64,000 bases of DNA from Pseudomonas sp. PIC25 (GTDB lineage: Bacteria; Pseudomonadota; Gammaproteobacteria; Pseudomonadales; Pseudomonadaceae), in contig NZ_MUJY01000032.1 in assembly GCF_002286785.1 (NCBI RefSeq), positions 1 to 64,000 on the forward strand, given 5' to 3'. Position 1 is the first letter of the stretch; each line of letters opens with the position of its first letter. Position numbers and translations under genes: made by a program. Shown piece by piece: positions 25,080 through 35,169 of the stretch. The notes under the pieces were generated by a model. The model did no database searches and was not told where the DNA came from. It worked only from the letters and a program-made list of their open reading frames with translations.

Positions 25080-25604
25080 ATGAAGACACTCATCGATCAT
25101 CTGGCCCAGTACGCGGCCTATCACCGCGACCGGCGCAACATCGCCACCCATTTCGTCGGTATTCCCATGATAGTCGTGGCGGTCGCCGTGCTGCTGTCGC
25201 GTCCCGGTTTCGACCTGGCCGGATTCTGGTTGTCGCCGGCGGCCGTGGTGGCGCTGGCCGCAGCGGTGTTCTATGTCCGCCTGGACCTGCGCTTCGGTGT
25301 GGTCATGACCCTGTTGCTGCTGCTGAGCCTGTGGGCCGGCCAGGTGCTGGCGGCGCAAACCACCCTGGTCTGGCTGAGCGGCGGGCTGGCGTTGTTCGTG
25401 GTCGGCTGGATCATCCAGTTCGTCGGCCATTATTACGAAGGCCGCAAGCCGGCGTTCGTCGACGACCTTGTCGGCCTGATCGTCGGCCCGCTGTTCGTGG
25501 TGGCCGAGCTGGGTTTCCTGCTCGGTCTGCGCGACGAGGTCCGTCGCGCAGTGGAAGAGCGTGCCGGCCCGACCTGCATCCGCGAGCGCAAGGCCACAGC
25601 CTGA
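25080..25604 (+). CDS. Mpo1/YGL010w-like (DUF962) membrane protein
   Basis: A 174-residue protein with about five TM segments. Conserved His lie in YAAYHRDRRNIATHFVGIP at the N-terminus and FVGHYYEGRKPAF near residue 125, typical of DUF962. The yeast homologue Mpo1 is an iron-dependent dioxygenase in alpha-oxidation of 2-hydroxy fatty acids. CGAGGAG lies about 12 nt before ATG 25080. A lipid-degradation role is family inference. Confidence 0.88.
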   Translation: MKTLIDHLAQYAAYHRDRRNIATHFVGIPMIVVAVAVLLSRPGFDLAGFWLSPAAVVALAAAVFYVRLDLRFGVVMTLLLLLSLWAGQVLAAQTTLVWLSGGLALFVVGWIIQFVGHYYEGRKPAFVDDLVGLIVGPLFVVAELGFLLGLRDEVRRAVEERAGPTCIRERKATA

Positions 25605-25617
25605 AGCGAGCCGGGGG

Positions 25618-26370
25618 TCAGCTTCCCGGGTTCAGCGCCATCAACTGCGTGCTCAGGGAGCGCGCGTTACGGTCCACGGTGGTCGGCGCGAAAGGCCGCC
25701 CGGAGGCGCTGACCAGCGCGTTGCTCTGGCTGTTCATGTCCATCAGCGCGGCGCGCAGGTATTTCCAGCGGGTCTGCAATTTCACCGCCTTGGGATTGGC
25801 CTTGGTATCCAGGGCGGCCAGTTCGTTGTCCAGCGCCGGGACCAACTGGCGCTCGTCCTGGCCGAGATAGGTGTCCGGCTGTTCCCGGGCGATTTCGAAG
25901 GTGCCGATGTAGGACCGGCTGAGGTATTGCACGGCGAGGTATTCCAGCTTGGCCGGCAGCTCGTCCTGCGGATTGGCGCCGGGTTCCGCGCGGGCGGCGG
26001 TGAGGAAGTCGCGCAGCGACTTGGCCAGCTCCTGCGGATAGCGCCAGGGCATGTTCTCGTCCCCCGGCCCGAAGGCCACCCCCCTTCTCAATTGCGCAAC
26101 CAGTTGTAGCTGGTGCTGGCGCAGCTCCGCGCTGGCCTGGGGCAGGCCGCGCATCGCCTCGTCGAGGGCGCGGATGTCGTTTTCCAGGCGCGCCGCGTGA
26201 CTCTCCTGGAAGCCTTCGCCGCGCAGCAGCAGCAGGCTGCCGGTGGCACGGCAGGCATGGACCTGAATCTGGGTAAGCGGTGTGCTTTCGGCGAAAACCG
26301 GCAGGGAAAGGCTAGCCAGGCAGACCAGCAGCCAGGCGAAGAAGCGAACGCGTGTAGACCTGCGATACAT
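25618..26370 (-). CDS. Periplasmic protein of unknown function (250 aa)
   Basis: A 250-residue protein with a signal peptide (FFAWLLVCLASLSLPVFA, cleavage near residue 27) and a mostly helical mature part. One Cys lies near the N-terminus (VHACRATGS). I recognise no family; it looks like a conserved Pseudomonas envelope protein. It is convergent with the Mpo1-like gene and ends 13 bp from it. A GGAGC ribosome site precedes the ATG. Confidence 0.75.
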   Translation of the reverse strand: MYRRSTRVRFFAWLLVCLASLSLPVFAESTPLTQIQVHACRATGSLLLLRGEGFQESHAARLENDIRALDEAMRGLPQASAELRQHQLQLVAQLRRGVAFGPGDENMPWRYPQELAKSLRDFLTAARAEPGANPQDELPAKLEYLAVQYLSRSYIGTFEIAREQPDTYLGQDERQLVPALDNELAALDTKANPKAVKLQTRWKYLRAALMDMNSQSNALVSASGRPFAPTTVDRNARSLSTQLMALNPGS

Positions 26371-26498
26371 CCGGGTGCTCCTTTTTTATTGTTGTGAGCA
26401 GCGTTGGACCGTCCGTGTGACAGTGTGCACAGACTACTGTCCCGCTGGCTATCTGGAATGACCCGAAAGAGTGATTTCTTCAGGAATCACCCTCGCCC

Positions 26499-27311
26499 TC
26501 AAACCTGAGGCGCGAGTTGCCGTAGCACTGCCGCGGTTGCCGCATCGGCGGGAAAAAAGGTTTCCAGGGTCAGTTCGGCGAGGGTGACGTCCACGGCGGT
26601 CCCGAACACCGTAGTGGTGCTGATCAGGCTGAGCAGACCAAGATCGCTGTGCAGTTGCAGCGGTACCACCATCGGCAGCGGCGCGTTCTCGTCGCGAGGT
26701 GCCGGCGGCGGTGCGGGAAATGTGGCGAGTTCCTCCAGCAGCGCGGCCAATTGCGGGTCGGCGCTGATCTCCAGATCGCGGCGCAGGCGTGCCAGCAGGT
26801 GTTCGCGCCATAGCGCCAGGTTAGCGATGCGCGGCGCCAGCCCCTGTGGATGCAGGCTCAGGCGCAGTACGTTGAGCGGCGGTTTCAGCAGTTCCTCGGG
26901 CAGGCCGGCGAGAAATGGCGCGACACAGCGGTTCGCCGCCAGCAGGTTCCAGTGGCGATCCACGGCCAGGGCCGGGTAGGGCTCGTGGGCCTTGAGCAGC
27001 ACCTCGACTGCTTCGCGCGCGGCGCCGAGCGCCGGGTCGTCCAGCCGGTGCTGCGGGAACAGCGGAGCGAAGCCGGCAGCCACCAGCAACTGGTTGCGCT
27101 CGCGCAGCGGAATGTCCAGTTGTTCGGCCAAGTGCAGCAAGAGTTGCCGGCTCGGCTGGGCTCGGCCGGTTTCGACGAAACTCAGGTGGCGCGTGGAAAT
27201 GTCCGCCTCACAGGCCAGATCGAGCTGGCTCAGGCGACGGCGCTGGCGCCACTGGCGGAGCAGGGCGCCGACCGGGGCGAACTGGCGGGTGTGGGCGATG
27301 GCGGTGTTCAT
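26499..27311 (-). CDS. XRE-family regulator with MmyB-like ligand domain
   Basis: A 270-residue protein. An N-terminal HTH (about 12-70: LLRQWRQRRRLSQLDLACEAD, ISTRHLSFVETGRAQPSR) is followed by an MmyB-type ligand-binding domain (LAVDRHWNLLAANRCVAPFL). Members of this family are thought to bind fatty-acid-like ligands and repress neighbouring redox or membrane genes. The start is ATG 27311, where the conserved region begins. It is divergent from the small membrane gene at 27444, a likely target. Confidence 0.88.
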   Translation of the reverse strand: MNTAIAHTRQFAPVGALLRQWRQRRRLSQLDLACEADISTRHLSFVETGRAQPSRQLLLHLAEQLDIPLRERNQLLVAAGFAPLFPQHRLDDPALGAAREAVEVLLKAHEPYPALAVDRHWNLLAANRCVAPFLAGLPEELLKPPLNVLRLSLHPQGLAPRIANLALWREHLLARLRRDLEISADPQLAALLEELATFPAPPPAPRDENAPLPMVVPLQLHSDLGLLSLISTTTVFGTAVDVTLAELTLETFFPADAATAAVLRQLAPQV

Positions 27312-27443
27312 GGTTCGAGACGATAGACCAGGGGCGGCCGGGCGGCCATTACCTGGCAGGTAATCGACGTCATGACCCGCTCGGGAGAATCTGTGGCCAA
27401 GGCGCCAGACGGCGCCTTCCCACTCGTTCAGGAGGATCTCGTC

Positions 27444-27845
27444 ATGACTCATCTGCAACCCTCTCCGCTGCTGCGTCGTGCCCTGCTGCTGGATGCCGCC
27501 GCCAGCGGCGCCACCGGCCTGCTGATGTCGCTGGCCGCCGGCTGGCTGACCGAATGGCTCGGCCTGCCTTTCGAACTGCTGCTGGGGGCCGGCGTCAGCC
27601 TGCTGCCGTTCGCCCTGGTGCTGGCCTGGTTGAGCAACCGCGACACCCTGCAGCGCGGCTGGATCTGGGCGGTAATAGCAGTCAACGCGCTATGGGTGGC
27701 CGACAGTGTGCTGCTGTTGATTGGTGGCTGGGTAGCGCCGACTGTGCTCGGGTATGTCTTCGTCATCGGCCAGGCGCTGGTGGTAGCGTTGTTCGCCGAG
27801 CTGGAGTTCTTCGGCCTGAAGCGTTCGCAGCCGGCGTTTGCCTAG
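27444..27845 (+). CDS. Small four-TM membrane protein
   Basis: A 133-residue protein with four hydrophobic helices (about 15-35, 42-62, 72-95, 98-120). AGGAGG lies 9 nt before ATG 27444. No active-site motif is seen. Its divergent partner is the MmyB-type regulator, which probably controls it. It ends 2 bp from the convergent TauE/SafE gene. Confidence 0.78.
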   Translation: MTHLQPSPLLRRALLLDAAASGATGLLMSLAAGWLTEWLGLPFELLLGAGVSLLPFALVLAWLSNRDTLQRGWIWAVIAVNALWVADSVLLLIGGWVAPTVLGYVFVIGQALVVALFAELEFFGLKRSQPAFA

Positions 27846-27847
27846 TG

Positions 27848-28600
27848 TCAGAACAGCCCGCGCAGGCTGAGATCGGCGCCGAGCACCAGCAAGCCGCAGA
27901 AAAACCAGCGGCGGAAGCGCTCGGCGCTGATCCTGCGGCGCAGCCGTTGGCCGCCGGCCATGCCCAGCAGGGCCGGCAGCAACGCCAGCAGCGACACCCC
28001 GAGCACCGCCGGTTGCAGCAGATCGCCCCTGTGGCCGAGGCTCACCGCCAGGGCCAGGGTGGACATGCTGAACGACAGCCCCAGCGCCTGCACCAGTTCG
28101 TCCTTCTCCAGACCGATCGCCTGCAGATAAGGCACTGCCGGGATCACGAAAACGCCGGTCACCGCCGTAATGGCGCCCGTGACCGTACCGATCAGCGGCG
28201 CCAGCCACCGCTCGTTCGCCGCCGATACGCTGAAGCGTACCGAAGCGAGGCCAAGCACGGCATAGACCACCAGGGCGATGCCCAGCCAGCGGGTCGCACC
28301 GGGCAGTTCGGCGGCATTCACCAGGGCACTCATGCCCCAGGTGCCGACAGCGATGCCGGCCAGCATCGGCCAGAGCCGCACCAACATGGCGAAGGGGCTG
28401 CGACCATCGGCGAGTTGCCAGATGTTGGTCACCATCGACGGGACGATCAGCAGCGCCGCGGCTTGCATCGGCGGCATCACCAGGCCGAGCAGTCCGACCG
28501 AGATGGTCGGCAACCCAAGCCCGACCACCCCCTTCACGGTGCCGGCGAGCAGGAAGGTGAACAGGATCAGCGGCCAGTAGGTGGAAAACGATTCGTACAT
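27848..28600 (-). CDS. TauE/SafE-family anion transporter
   Basis: A 250-residue membrane protein with about eight TM helices in the TauE/SafE (DUF81) pattern, including TVKGVVGLGLPTISVGLL near residue 20 and GTVTGAITAVTGVFVIPAVP in the second half. These proteins export sulfite, sulfoacetate or similar organic anions. It follows the ABM-domain gene by 11 bp in the same operon. Proximity to the sulfate transport block fits a sulfur anion but does not prove it. Confidence 0.9.
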   Translation of the reverse strand: MYESFSTYWPLILFTFLLAGTVKGVVGLGLPTISVGLLGLVMPPMQAAALLIVPSMVTNIWQLADGRSPFAMLVRLWPMLAGIAVGTWGMSALVNAAELPGATRWLGIALVVYAVLGLASVRFSVSAANERWLAPLIGTVTGAITAVTGVFVIPAVPYLQAIGLEKDELVQALGLSFSMSTLALAVSLGHRGDLLQPAVLGVSLLALLPALLGMAGGQRLRRRISAERFRRWFFCGLLVLGADLSLRGLF

Positions 28601-28611
28601 GGCGGCGTTCC

Positions 28612-28968
28612 TTATCCCTGGACAGCGGCGTGATGGCGAAGGCTATCGACCGGTGCCTGCTCGCGGTCGTGCATGCCGTAGTCGCGGCTCACCGTGGCCA
28701 CGCGCAGGCGGTAATCGGCGAACAGCGTCCCGCGCCCGGCGGCCTGGGCATGCCGGTGCGCTTCCTGGCGGCGCCAGGCGGCGACGGCCGCTTCGTCGCG
28801 CCAGAACGACAGCGAGAGGGTCTTGCCCGGCGTGCTCAGGCTCTCGAAGCGCTCTACCGAGATCAGGCCGTCCTGGTCCGCCAGCAGCGAGCGCAGTTCG
28901 GCGGCGAGGTCGAGGTAATCCTGGCGACGCCCGGGATGGGCCTGGGCTTCGAATATCACGGCAATCAT
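28612..28968 (-). CDS. ABM-domain (antibiotic biosynthesis monooxygenase-like) protein
   Basis: A 118-residue dimeric alpha-beta barrel protein: MIAVIFEAQAHPGRRQDYLD and LSLSFWRDEAAVAAWRRQEAH are typical. Such proteins degrade heme, oxidise quinols or detoxify small aromatics. ATG 28968 has AGGAGCC upstream. It heads a two-gene operon with the TauE/SafE gene and is divergent from an ArsR-type regulator. Confidence 0.87.
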   Translation of the reverse strand: MIAVIFEAQAHPGRRQDYLDLAAELRSLLADQDGLISVERFESLSTPGKTLSLSFWRDEAAVAAWRRQEAHRHAQAAGRGTLFADYRLRVATVSRDYGMHDREQAPVDSLRHHAAVQG

Positions 28969-29065
28969 GGCGTGGCTCCTTTTCGTCGGCGCCGGCTGGC
29001 GCGTTGCGGGTTTCGGGGCCAGTATCCCTTCCACGTGCATGGGATGTTTCGTCGTGAGGTGAACT

Positions 29066-29767
29066 ATGGATTACACACCGGGTATCAGCCAGGTCGCCGG
29101 GTTGCTCGCCGATCCCGGACGGGCGGCGATGATCTGGGCGCTGATGGACGGCAGTGCGCGGCCTGCCGGGGAACTGGCGCTGTTGGCCGGGCTGTCGCCG
29201 TCTTCCACCAGCGGGCATCTGGCCAAGCTGACCGAGGGCGGCCTGCTGGTGCAGGAAACCCATGGGCGCAACCGCTACTACAAGCTCGCCGGGCCGGAGG
29301 TGGGGCAGGTGGTCGAGGCCCTGGCCAGCGCCGCCCTGGCCGCGCAGCCGCGCAAGCCCCGGCCGATCCCCGTGTCGCGCGGCACGCCGCTGGCCCTGCG
29401 CGAAGCGCGGACCTGCTACGACCACCTCGCCGGCGAACTGGCGGTGGGGCTGTTCGAACGTATGGCCGGTGCCGGCTGGCTGGTGCAGGACGGCAAGCAG
29501 GTGGTGGTCACCGACCTTGGTAACGCCGGCCTGAGCGCCCTGGGCATCGACCTTGGCAGCGTGGGGCGGCGCCGTCGGCAATTGGCCTGCGCCTGCCCCG
29601 ACTGGAGCGAGCGCAAACCACACCTGGGCGGCGCGCTCGGTGCGGCGCTCCTGGACACCTGCAAGCAGGCCGGCTGGCTACGCGCCTCCAACGGCTCCCG
29701 GGCGTTGCACGTATCGCCGGAAGGTCGCCGGGCTATCGGCCGGATCGCTGCGCAGGCGGATGCCTAG
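29066..29767 (+). CDS. ArsR-type winged-helix regulator with extended C-terminus
   Basis: A 233-residue regulator. Residues 1-85 form an ArsR-like winged helix (AGLSPSSTSGHLAKLTEGGLLVQ). The C-terminal 140 residues repeat wing-like segments and hold two Cys in LACACPDW, which might sense metal or thiol. It starts about 100 bp from the divergent ABM-TauE operon, its probable target. The length is twice that of simple ArsR proteins but normal for this subfamily. Confidence 0.87.
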   Translation: MDYTPGISQVAGLLADPGRAAMIWALMDGSARPAGELALLAGLSPSSTSGHLAKLTEGGLLVQETHGRNRYYKLAGPEVGQVVEALASAALAAQPRKPRPIPVSRGTPLALREARTCYDHLAGELAVGLFERMAGAGWLVQDGKQVVVTDLGNAGLSALGIDLGSVGRRRRQLACACPDWSERKPHLGGALGAALLDTCKQAGWLRASNGSRALHVSPEGRRAIGRIAAQADA

Positions 29768-29802
29768 GGCGGGAACGGATTTATCCGCCCAACGAGGCTT
29801 GG

Positions 29803-29825
29803 GTGGGCGAATGAATTCGTCCCTA
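29803..29825 (-). repeat. Dispersed Pseudomonas repeat unit (copy 2, inverted)
   Basis: GGGCGAATGAATTCGTCCCTAC is the reverse complement of the unit at 23939-23961 with one change. It lies between the convergent ArsR and cysA genes and could act in termination. Confidence 0.6.
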
Positions 29826-29859
29826 CGCGGAGTAGCACGCCGGAGGGGCTTCTTCGCGG

Positions 29860-30837
<978 letters not shown>

Positions 30838-30840
30838 GGC

Positions 30841-31701
30841 TCATTCCCCGCGGTTGGCATTCACGTGGCGTTCGCTCCACTGCTTGAGCAGCAGGATGAA
30901 CAGCGCCAGCAGCAGCAACAGGCTGGCGACGCTGAAGGCAGCGATGTGGTTGTATTCGTTGTAGAGAATCTCGACGTGCAGCGGCAGCGTGTTGGTGACC
31001 CCGCGGATATGCCCGGAGACCACCGACACCGCGCCGAACTCGCCCATGGCGCGGGCGGTGCAGAGCACCACGCCGTAGATCAGGCCCCAGCGGATGTTCG
31101 GCAGGGTGACGTGCCAGAACATCTGCCAGCCATTGGCGCCGAGCAGGCGCGCGGCTTCCTCCTCCTGGGTGCCCTGCTCCTGCATCAGCGGGACCAGCTC
31201 TCGGGCGACGAAGGGCACGGTGACGAACAGGGTGGCGAGGACGATCCCCGGCACGGCGAAAACGATCTGGATGTCGTGCTCGCGCAGCCAGGGCCCGAAC
31301 CAGCCCTGGGCGCCGAACATCAGCACGTAGATCAGGCCGGCGATCACCGGCGACACCGAGAACGGCAGGTCGATCAGGGTGACCAGCAGGCTCTTGCCGC
31401 GGAATTCGTACTTGCTCACGCACCAGGCGGCGGCCACGCCGAACAGCATGTTCAGCGGGACCGAGATGCCCACGGCGATCAGCGTGAGTTTCAGCGCGGC
31501 GAGGGCGTCCGGCTCGAGAAGGGCGGAGAAGAAAGTGCCGAAGCCCTGCTTCAGTGCCTCGGCCAGCACCACCAGCAATGGCAGCAGCAGGAACAGGGCG
31601 AACACCAGCCAGGCGCCGGCGATCAGCAGTCGCCGGCCCCAGGTCCGGCTGCGGCGGACGGCCTGGGACGAAGAGGCGGCGGTCAGGGTGAGGGATGACA
31701 T
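30841..31701 (-). CDS. cysW: Sulfate ABC transporter permease CysW
   Basis: A 286-residue permease with six TM helices and the EAA loop near residue 185 ([19 protein letters not shown]) that contacts CysA. I start at ATG 31701 with GAGGAGG upstream; the much longer open frame before it is cysT read in the wrong frame. It forms the membrane channel with CysT. Spaced 11 bp after cysT. Confidence 0.96.
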   Translation of the reverse strand: MSSLTLTAASSSQAVRRSRTWGRRLLIAGAWLVFALFLLLPLLVVLAEALKQGFGTFFSALLEPDALAALKLTLIAVGISVPLNMLFGVAAAWCVSKYEFRGKSLLVTLIDLPFSVSPVIAGLIYVLMFGAQGWFGPWLREHDIQIVFAVPGIVLATLFVTVPFVARELVPLMQEQGTQEEEAARLLGANGWQMFWHVTLPNIRWGLIYGVVLCTARAMGEFGAVSVVSGHIRGVTNTLPLHVEILYNEYNHIAAFSVASLLLLLALFILLLKQWSERHVNANRGE

Positions 31702-31712
31702 GATGGGCCTCC

Positions 31713-32531
31713 TCAGGGGGTGGAAATGCGCCGCTGCAGCAGGTTGATCAGCAGCAGCAGGAGGAAGGAGACCACCAGCATCAGCACGCCGATGGCAGTG
31801 GCGCCGGCATAGTCGTATTGGTCCAGCTTGACCATGATCAGCAGCGGCAGAATCTCGGTCTTCATCGGCATGTTGCCGGCGATGAAGATCACCGAGCCGT
31901 ACTCGCCGACACCGCGGGCGAAGGCCAGGGCGAAGCCGGTCAGCCAGGCTGGCAGCAGTGCCGGCAGCAGCACGTGACGGAACACCTGCCAGGGCTTGGC
32001 GCCCAGGCAGGACGCGGCTTCCTCGACTTCCCGGGGGATGTCGGCGAGCACCGGTTGCAGGGTCCGCACCACGAAGGGCAGGGTGACGAAGGTCAGCGCC
32101 AGGGTGATGCCCAGCGGGGTGTAGGCGATCTTGAAACCCAGCTCGGCGGCGATGCGGCCCACCGGCCCGGCCGGTGCGTACAGGGCCGCCAGGGCAATGC
32201 CGGCGACCGCCGTGGGCAGGGCGAACGGCAGGTCGATCATGGCTTCGATCAGCTTGCGCCCGGGGAAGCGGTAGCGCACCAGCACCCAGGCCAGCAGGGT
32301 GCCGATCACACCGTTGAGCACGGCGGCCAGCAACGCGGTGCCGAAGCTCAGGCGCAGCGCCGCCAGGACGCGAGGCGCGCCGATCACGGCGATGAATTGC
32401 TCCCAGCTCAGCTGGGCGGTCTTGAGGAACAGCGCACCCAGGGGAATCAGCACCAACAGGCTGAGATACACCAGGGTGTAACCCAGCGTCAGCCCGAAGC
32501 CGGGTATGACGGGGGAGATACGGCGGGACAT
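31713..32531 (-). CDS. cysT: Sulfate ABC transporter permease CysT
   Basis: A 272-residue permease with six TM helices and an EAA motif ([20 protein letters not shown] near 165). It pairs with CysW. It is separated from sbp by 95 bp that hold an 11-bp inverted repeat, which could lower expression of the permeases relative to the binding protein. Confidence 0.96.
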   Translation of the reverse strand: MSRRISPVIPGFGLTLGYTLVYLSLLVLIPLGALFLKTAQLSWEQFIAVIGAPRVLAALRLSFGTALLAAVLNGVIGTLLAWVLVRYRFPGRKLIEAMIDLPFALPTAVAGIALAALYAPAGPVGRIAAELGFKIAYTPLGITLALTFVTLPFVVRTLQPVLADIPREVEEAASCLGAKPWQVFRHVLLPALLPAWLTGFALAFARGVGEYGSVIFIAGNMPMKTEILPLLIMVKLDQYDYAGATAIGVLMLVVSFLLLLLINLLQRRISTP

Positions 32532-32553
32532 AGGACCTCAGCGGAAAGCGCCA

Positions 32554-32601
32554 AGCTGCAAGCGACACATAGGTGCCACAGCGACAAACCCGCTTGCAGC
32601 T
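32554..32601. repeat. 11-bp inverted repeat between sbp and cysT
   Basis: AGCTGCAAGCG (32554-32564) pairs with CGCTTGCAGCT (32591-32601) around a 26-nt loop. It is a Pseudomonas AAGCTGCAAGC-type repeat. In the sbp-cysT mRNA this hairpin would protect sbp mRNA or partly terminate transcription. Confidence 0.6.
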
Positions 32602-32626
32602 CGAGGCTTGTCGCTTACGGCTGCTC

Positions 32627-33625
32627 TTATTGCGCTTGGTAGATCTGATCGAACACGCCGCCATCGTTGAAGAACTTCGGCTGGGCCTGCTTCCAGCCGC
32701 CGAAGGCGCCGTCGATGGTGACCAGCTTCAACGGCGGGAACTGGCTGGCGAACTCGGCGGCGACCTTCTCGTTGCGCGGACGGTAGAAGTTCTGCGCGGC
32801 GATGCGCTGGCCTTCCTCGCTGTAGAGATAGTTCAGGTAGGCCTCGGCGACCGCCCGGGTGCCTTTCTTCTCGACGTTCTTGTCGACTACCGCCACCGGC
32901 GGTTCGGCGAGGATCGACAGGCTCGGCGCGACGATCTCGAAGTGCTCGCCACCCTGTTCCTTGAGCGCCAGGAAGGCCTCGTTCTCCCAGGCCAGCAGGA
33001 CGTCGCCGATCTGGTTGTTGACGAAGGTGATGGTCGAGCCGCGGGCGCCGGTGTCCAGCACCGGGACGTTCTTGTAGAGCTTCTCGACGAAGGCCTTGGC
33101 CTGCTCCTCGCTGCCGTATTTCTGCTGCGCGAAGGCCCAGGCGGCGAGGAAGTTCCAGCGGGCGCCGCCGGAAGTCTTCGGATTCGGGGTGATCACTTCC
33201 ACGCCGGGCTTGACCAGGTCGTCCCAGTCCTTGATGCCTTTCGGGTTGCCCTTGCGCACCAGGAATACGATGGTGGAGGTGTAGGGGGTGCTGGCGTCGG
33301 GCAGGCGGCTCTGCCAGTCCTCGGGAATCAGGTTGCCGAGCTTGTGCAGCTCGTCGATGTCGCCCGCCAGGGCCAGGGTGACCACGTCGGCGCGCAGGCC
33401 ATCGATCACGGCACGTGCCTGCTTGCCGGAGCCGCCGTGGGACTGCTGGACAGTGACCGGCTCGTGGCCTTCGGCCTGCCAGTATTTGTTGAACGCGGCG
33501 TTGAACGCCTGGTACAGCTCGCGGGTGGGGTCGTAGGAAACGTTGAGGATTTCCGTCGCGGCCAGCGCGGGCGCGGCGATGAAAGCACTGGCCAGGGTAG
33601 CCAGGGCGAAACGGCGAATGGACAT
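32627..33625 (-). CDS. sbp: Periplasmic sulfate-binding protein
   Basis: A 332-residue protein with a signal peptide ([17 protein letters not shown], cleavage near residue 22). The mature start [15 protein letters not shown] and the ligand-site segments [14 protein letters not shown] and [14 protein letters not shown] are those of sulfate-binding proteins. It delivers sulfate to CysT-CysW. CAGGAGC precedes the ATG. It is the first large gene after oscA and a short Cys-codon ORF and is expected to be strongly induced by sulfate limitation. Confidence 0.97.
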   Translation of the reverse strand: MSIRRFALATLASAFIAAPALAATEILNVSYDPTRELYQAFNAAFNKYWQAEGHEPVTVQQSHGGSGKQARAVIDGLRADVVTLALAGDIDELHKLGNLIPEDWQSRLPDASTPYTSTIVFLVRKGNPKGIKDWDDLVKPGVEVITPNPKTSGGARWNFLAAWAFAQQKYGSEEQAKAFVEKLYKNVPVLDTGARGSTITFVNNQIGDVLLAWENEAFLALKEQGGEHFEIVAPSLSILAEPPVAVVDKNVEKKGTRAVAEAYLNYLYSEEGQRIAAQNFYRPRNEKVAAEFASQFPPLKLVTIDGAFGGWKQAQPKFFNDGGVFDQIYQAQ

Positions 33626-33670
33626 GGTGCAGCTCCTGAAAACTTATTGGTGTGTTGGCTAGGGGCTCGG

Positions 33671-33736
33671 TCAAGGCCGCATTCGCGGTCGACAGCTGCA
33701 GTACCGGTGCGTGTTCATGCGTAGGCTCGGTTTCAT
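33671..33736 (-). CDS. Putative 21-aa leader peptide with Cys codons before sbp
   Basis: A short ORF between oscA and sbp: GGAGGG lies 8 nt before its ATG, and it encodes MKPSLRMNTHRYCSCRPRMRP then stops 45 bp before sbp. Two Cys codons sit close together (Cys13 and Cys15), followed by Arg/Pro codons that often slow ribosomes. The position and composition fit a cysteine-responsive leader peptide for the sulfate transport operon. No homologue is known to me; it could also be chance. Confidence 0.4.
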   Translation of the reverse strand: MKPSLRMNTHRYCSCRPRMRP

Positions 33737-33777
33737 GGTCACGCCCTCCGGTTGTCCAGTCGGGCTTGTGGGTTACG

Positions 33778-33960
33778 TCAGGATTGCTTGGTCGGTGCCT
33801 GCAGGCGGAATTTTTCCTTCCGCTCGATCTGCACCACCTGGGCGTTGTGCACGGTGATTTCCACCGAGCCGAATCGCAGGCCACGCAGGGCACTGCGGAT
33901 TTCGCGCAGGATGCTTTCCTCGTCCTGGCCTTCCAGGCTGCGAAGGGTCGTCGCGCTCAT
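33778..33960 (-). CDS. oscA: DUF2292 (YezD-family) small protein, OscA
   Basis: A 60-residue protein with the DUF2292 signature: IREIRSALRGLRFGSVEITVH and VVQIERKEKFRL. OscA was described in Pseudomonas, next to sbp, as needed for use of organosulfur compounds and for growth under chromate stress. The gene is first in the sbp operon on the minus strand, and the short Cys-codon ORF follows after 41 bp. The biochemical role is unknown; the small fold may bind nucleic acid. Corresponds to PA0284. Confidence 0.88.
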   Translation of the reverse strand: MSATTLRSLEGQDEESILREIRSALRGLRFGSVEITVHNAQVVQIERKEKFRLQAPTKQS

Positions 33961-34298
33961 GGTGTCGCTCCTGTTGGGTTGCGCTTGTGCAAAGGCTGAG
34001 CCGGGCGACCGGCGTGGTGCGGATAGTAGGAGCGGCTGAGATATTTCTAAAAATATTGTTTATGAATTTTTATATAACAAATAGGAATTAAAAGGTGTAG
34101 AGAATCGCAACGCCGCGGATTGAAGCCGTTTCAGGCTGTTCGGGCGTTTCTTAATATCTATTAAGAATATAAAAATGAAAAAACAGTATTTATGGGGAAT
34201 AACAAATCTCCGTATTGTCCGGCCTTACCCGGCTCATCCATTGCCGGCTTCTTCTACCGGTCGCATGGCGCGGCTGAACCGACGAGAAGGATTCTTCG
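33961..34298. promoter_or_regulatory. Divergent promoter region of oscA-sbp and the metQ-like gene
   Basis: This 338-bp gap has no gene. It is strikingly AT-rich (about 34035-34190) within a GC-rich chromosome. TTCTTAA-TATCTA-TTAAGAA near 34149-34168 is a 7-bp inverted repeat, and GGAATAAC lies at 34196-34203. Sulfur-control protein CysB recognises AT-rich sites containing such words in other bacteria, so shared CysB control of both directions is plausible. No exact -35/-10 pair stands out. Confidence 0.45.
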
Positions 34299-35081
34299 AT
34301 GAAAAAAACGTTGCTTTTGACGGCCTTGGCGGCCGCGTTATCCGCTGGCCTGGCGGCTGCCGGGGAAAAGCTGAGCGTGGCCGCAACGCCAGTGCCGCAT
34401 GCGGAAATCCTCGAACTGATCAAGCCGCAGTTGGCGAAGGAGGGCATCGATCTGGAAGTGAAGGTCTTCACCGACTACGTGCAACCGAACTTGCAGGTGG
34501 ATCAGAAGCGCCTCGATGCCAACTATTTTCAGACCAAGCCCTACCTGGATAACTTCAACGCCGGCAAGGGCACTCATCTGGTGATCGTCCAGGGTGTGCA
34601 CGTGGAGCCGTTCGGCGGCTACTCGCGTCGCTACACCTCGCTCGAGCAATTGCCGGAGGGCGCCACTATCGCCATCCCCAACGAGGGCAGCAACAGCGGC
34701 CGCGCACTGTTGCTGTTGCAAAAGGCCGGTCTGCTGACGCTGAAGGACCCGGACAACGCCCTGGCGACGCCCAAGGACATCGCCGCGAATCCCAAGGGGT
34801 TCAAGTTCAAGGAGCTGGAAGCGGCTCTGCTGCCGCGCGTGCTGGATCAGGTGGACCTGGCGCTGATCAACACCAACTACGCGCTGGAAGCCAAGCTCAA
34901 TCCGGCCAGGGATGCCCTGGTCATCGAAGACAGCACCTCGCCCTACGTGAACTATCTGGTAGCGCGACCGGATAACAAGGACAGCGAGGCGTTGAAAAAG
35001 CTTTCCGCCGCCCTGACCAGTCCCGAAGTGAAAGCCTTCATCGAAAGCCGTTATGCCGGTGCGGTGGTGCCGGCGTTCTGA
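34299..35081 (+). CDS. MetQ/NlpA-family methionine-type substrate-binding protein
   Basis: A 260-residue periplasmic protein. The signal peptide (LLLTALAAALSAGLAAA) has no lipobox Cys, so it is soluble rather than a lipoprotein. The fold segments VAATPVPHAEILELIKPQL, DYVQPNLQV, ANYFQTKPYL and IPNEGSNSGRAL are those of MetQ. Usual ligands are methionine or related sulfur amino acids. No MetN or MetI genes are adjacent, so it depends on a distant permease. Divergent from oscA-sbp across an AT-rich promoter. Confidence 0.92.
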   Translation: MKKTLLLTALAAALSAGLAAAGEKLSVAATPVPHAEILELIKPQLAKEGIDLEVKVFTDYVQPNLQVDQKRLDANYFQTKPYLDNFNAGKGTHLVIVQGVHVEPFGGYSRRYTSLEQLPEGATIAIPNEGSNSGRALLLLQKAGLLTLKDPDNALATPKDIAANPKGFKFKELEAALLPRVLDQVDLALINTNYALEAKLNPARDALVIEDSTSPYVNYLVARPDNKDSEALKKLSAALTSPEVKAFIESRYAGAVVPAF

Positions 35082-35169
35082 TCTCCCATGCGCGGCGTAT
35101 TCCGTGCTACTCCTCACGCCGGCGAGCGCTATGATCGTCGGCGTCTTTTTCTGCGCAGCGGAGCCTCCC

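Noticed and set aside
30841-32664. A 607-codon minus-strand frame including cysW
   Set aside because: Only the part from 31701 down is CysW; the upstream part reads cysT in the wrong frame.
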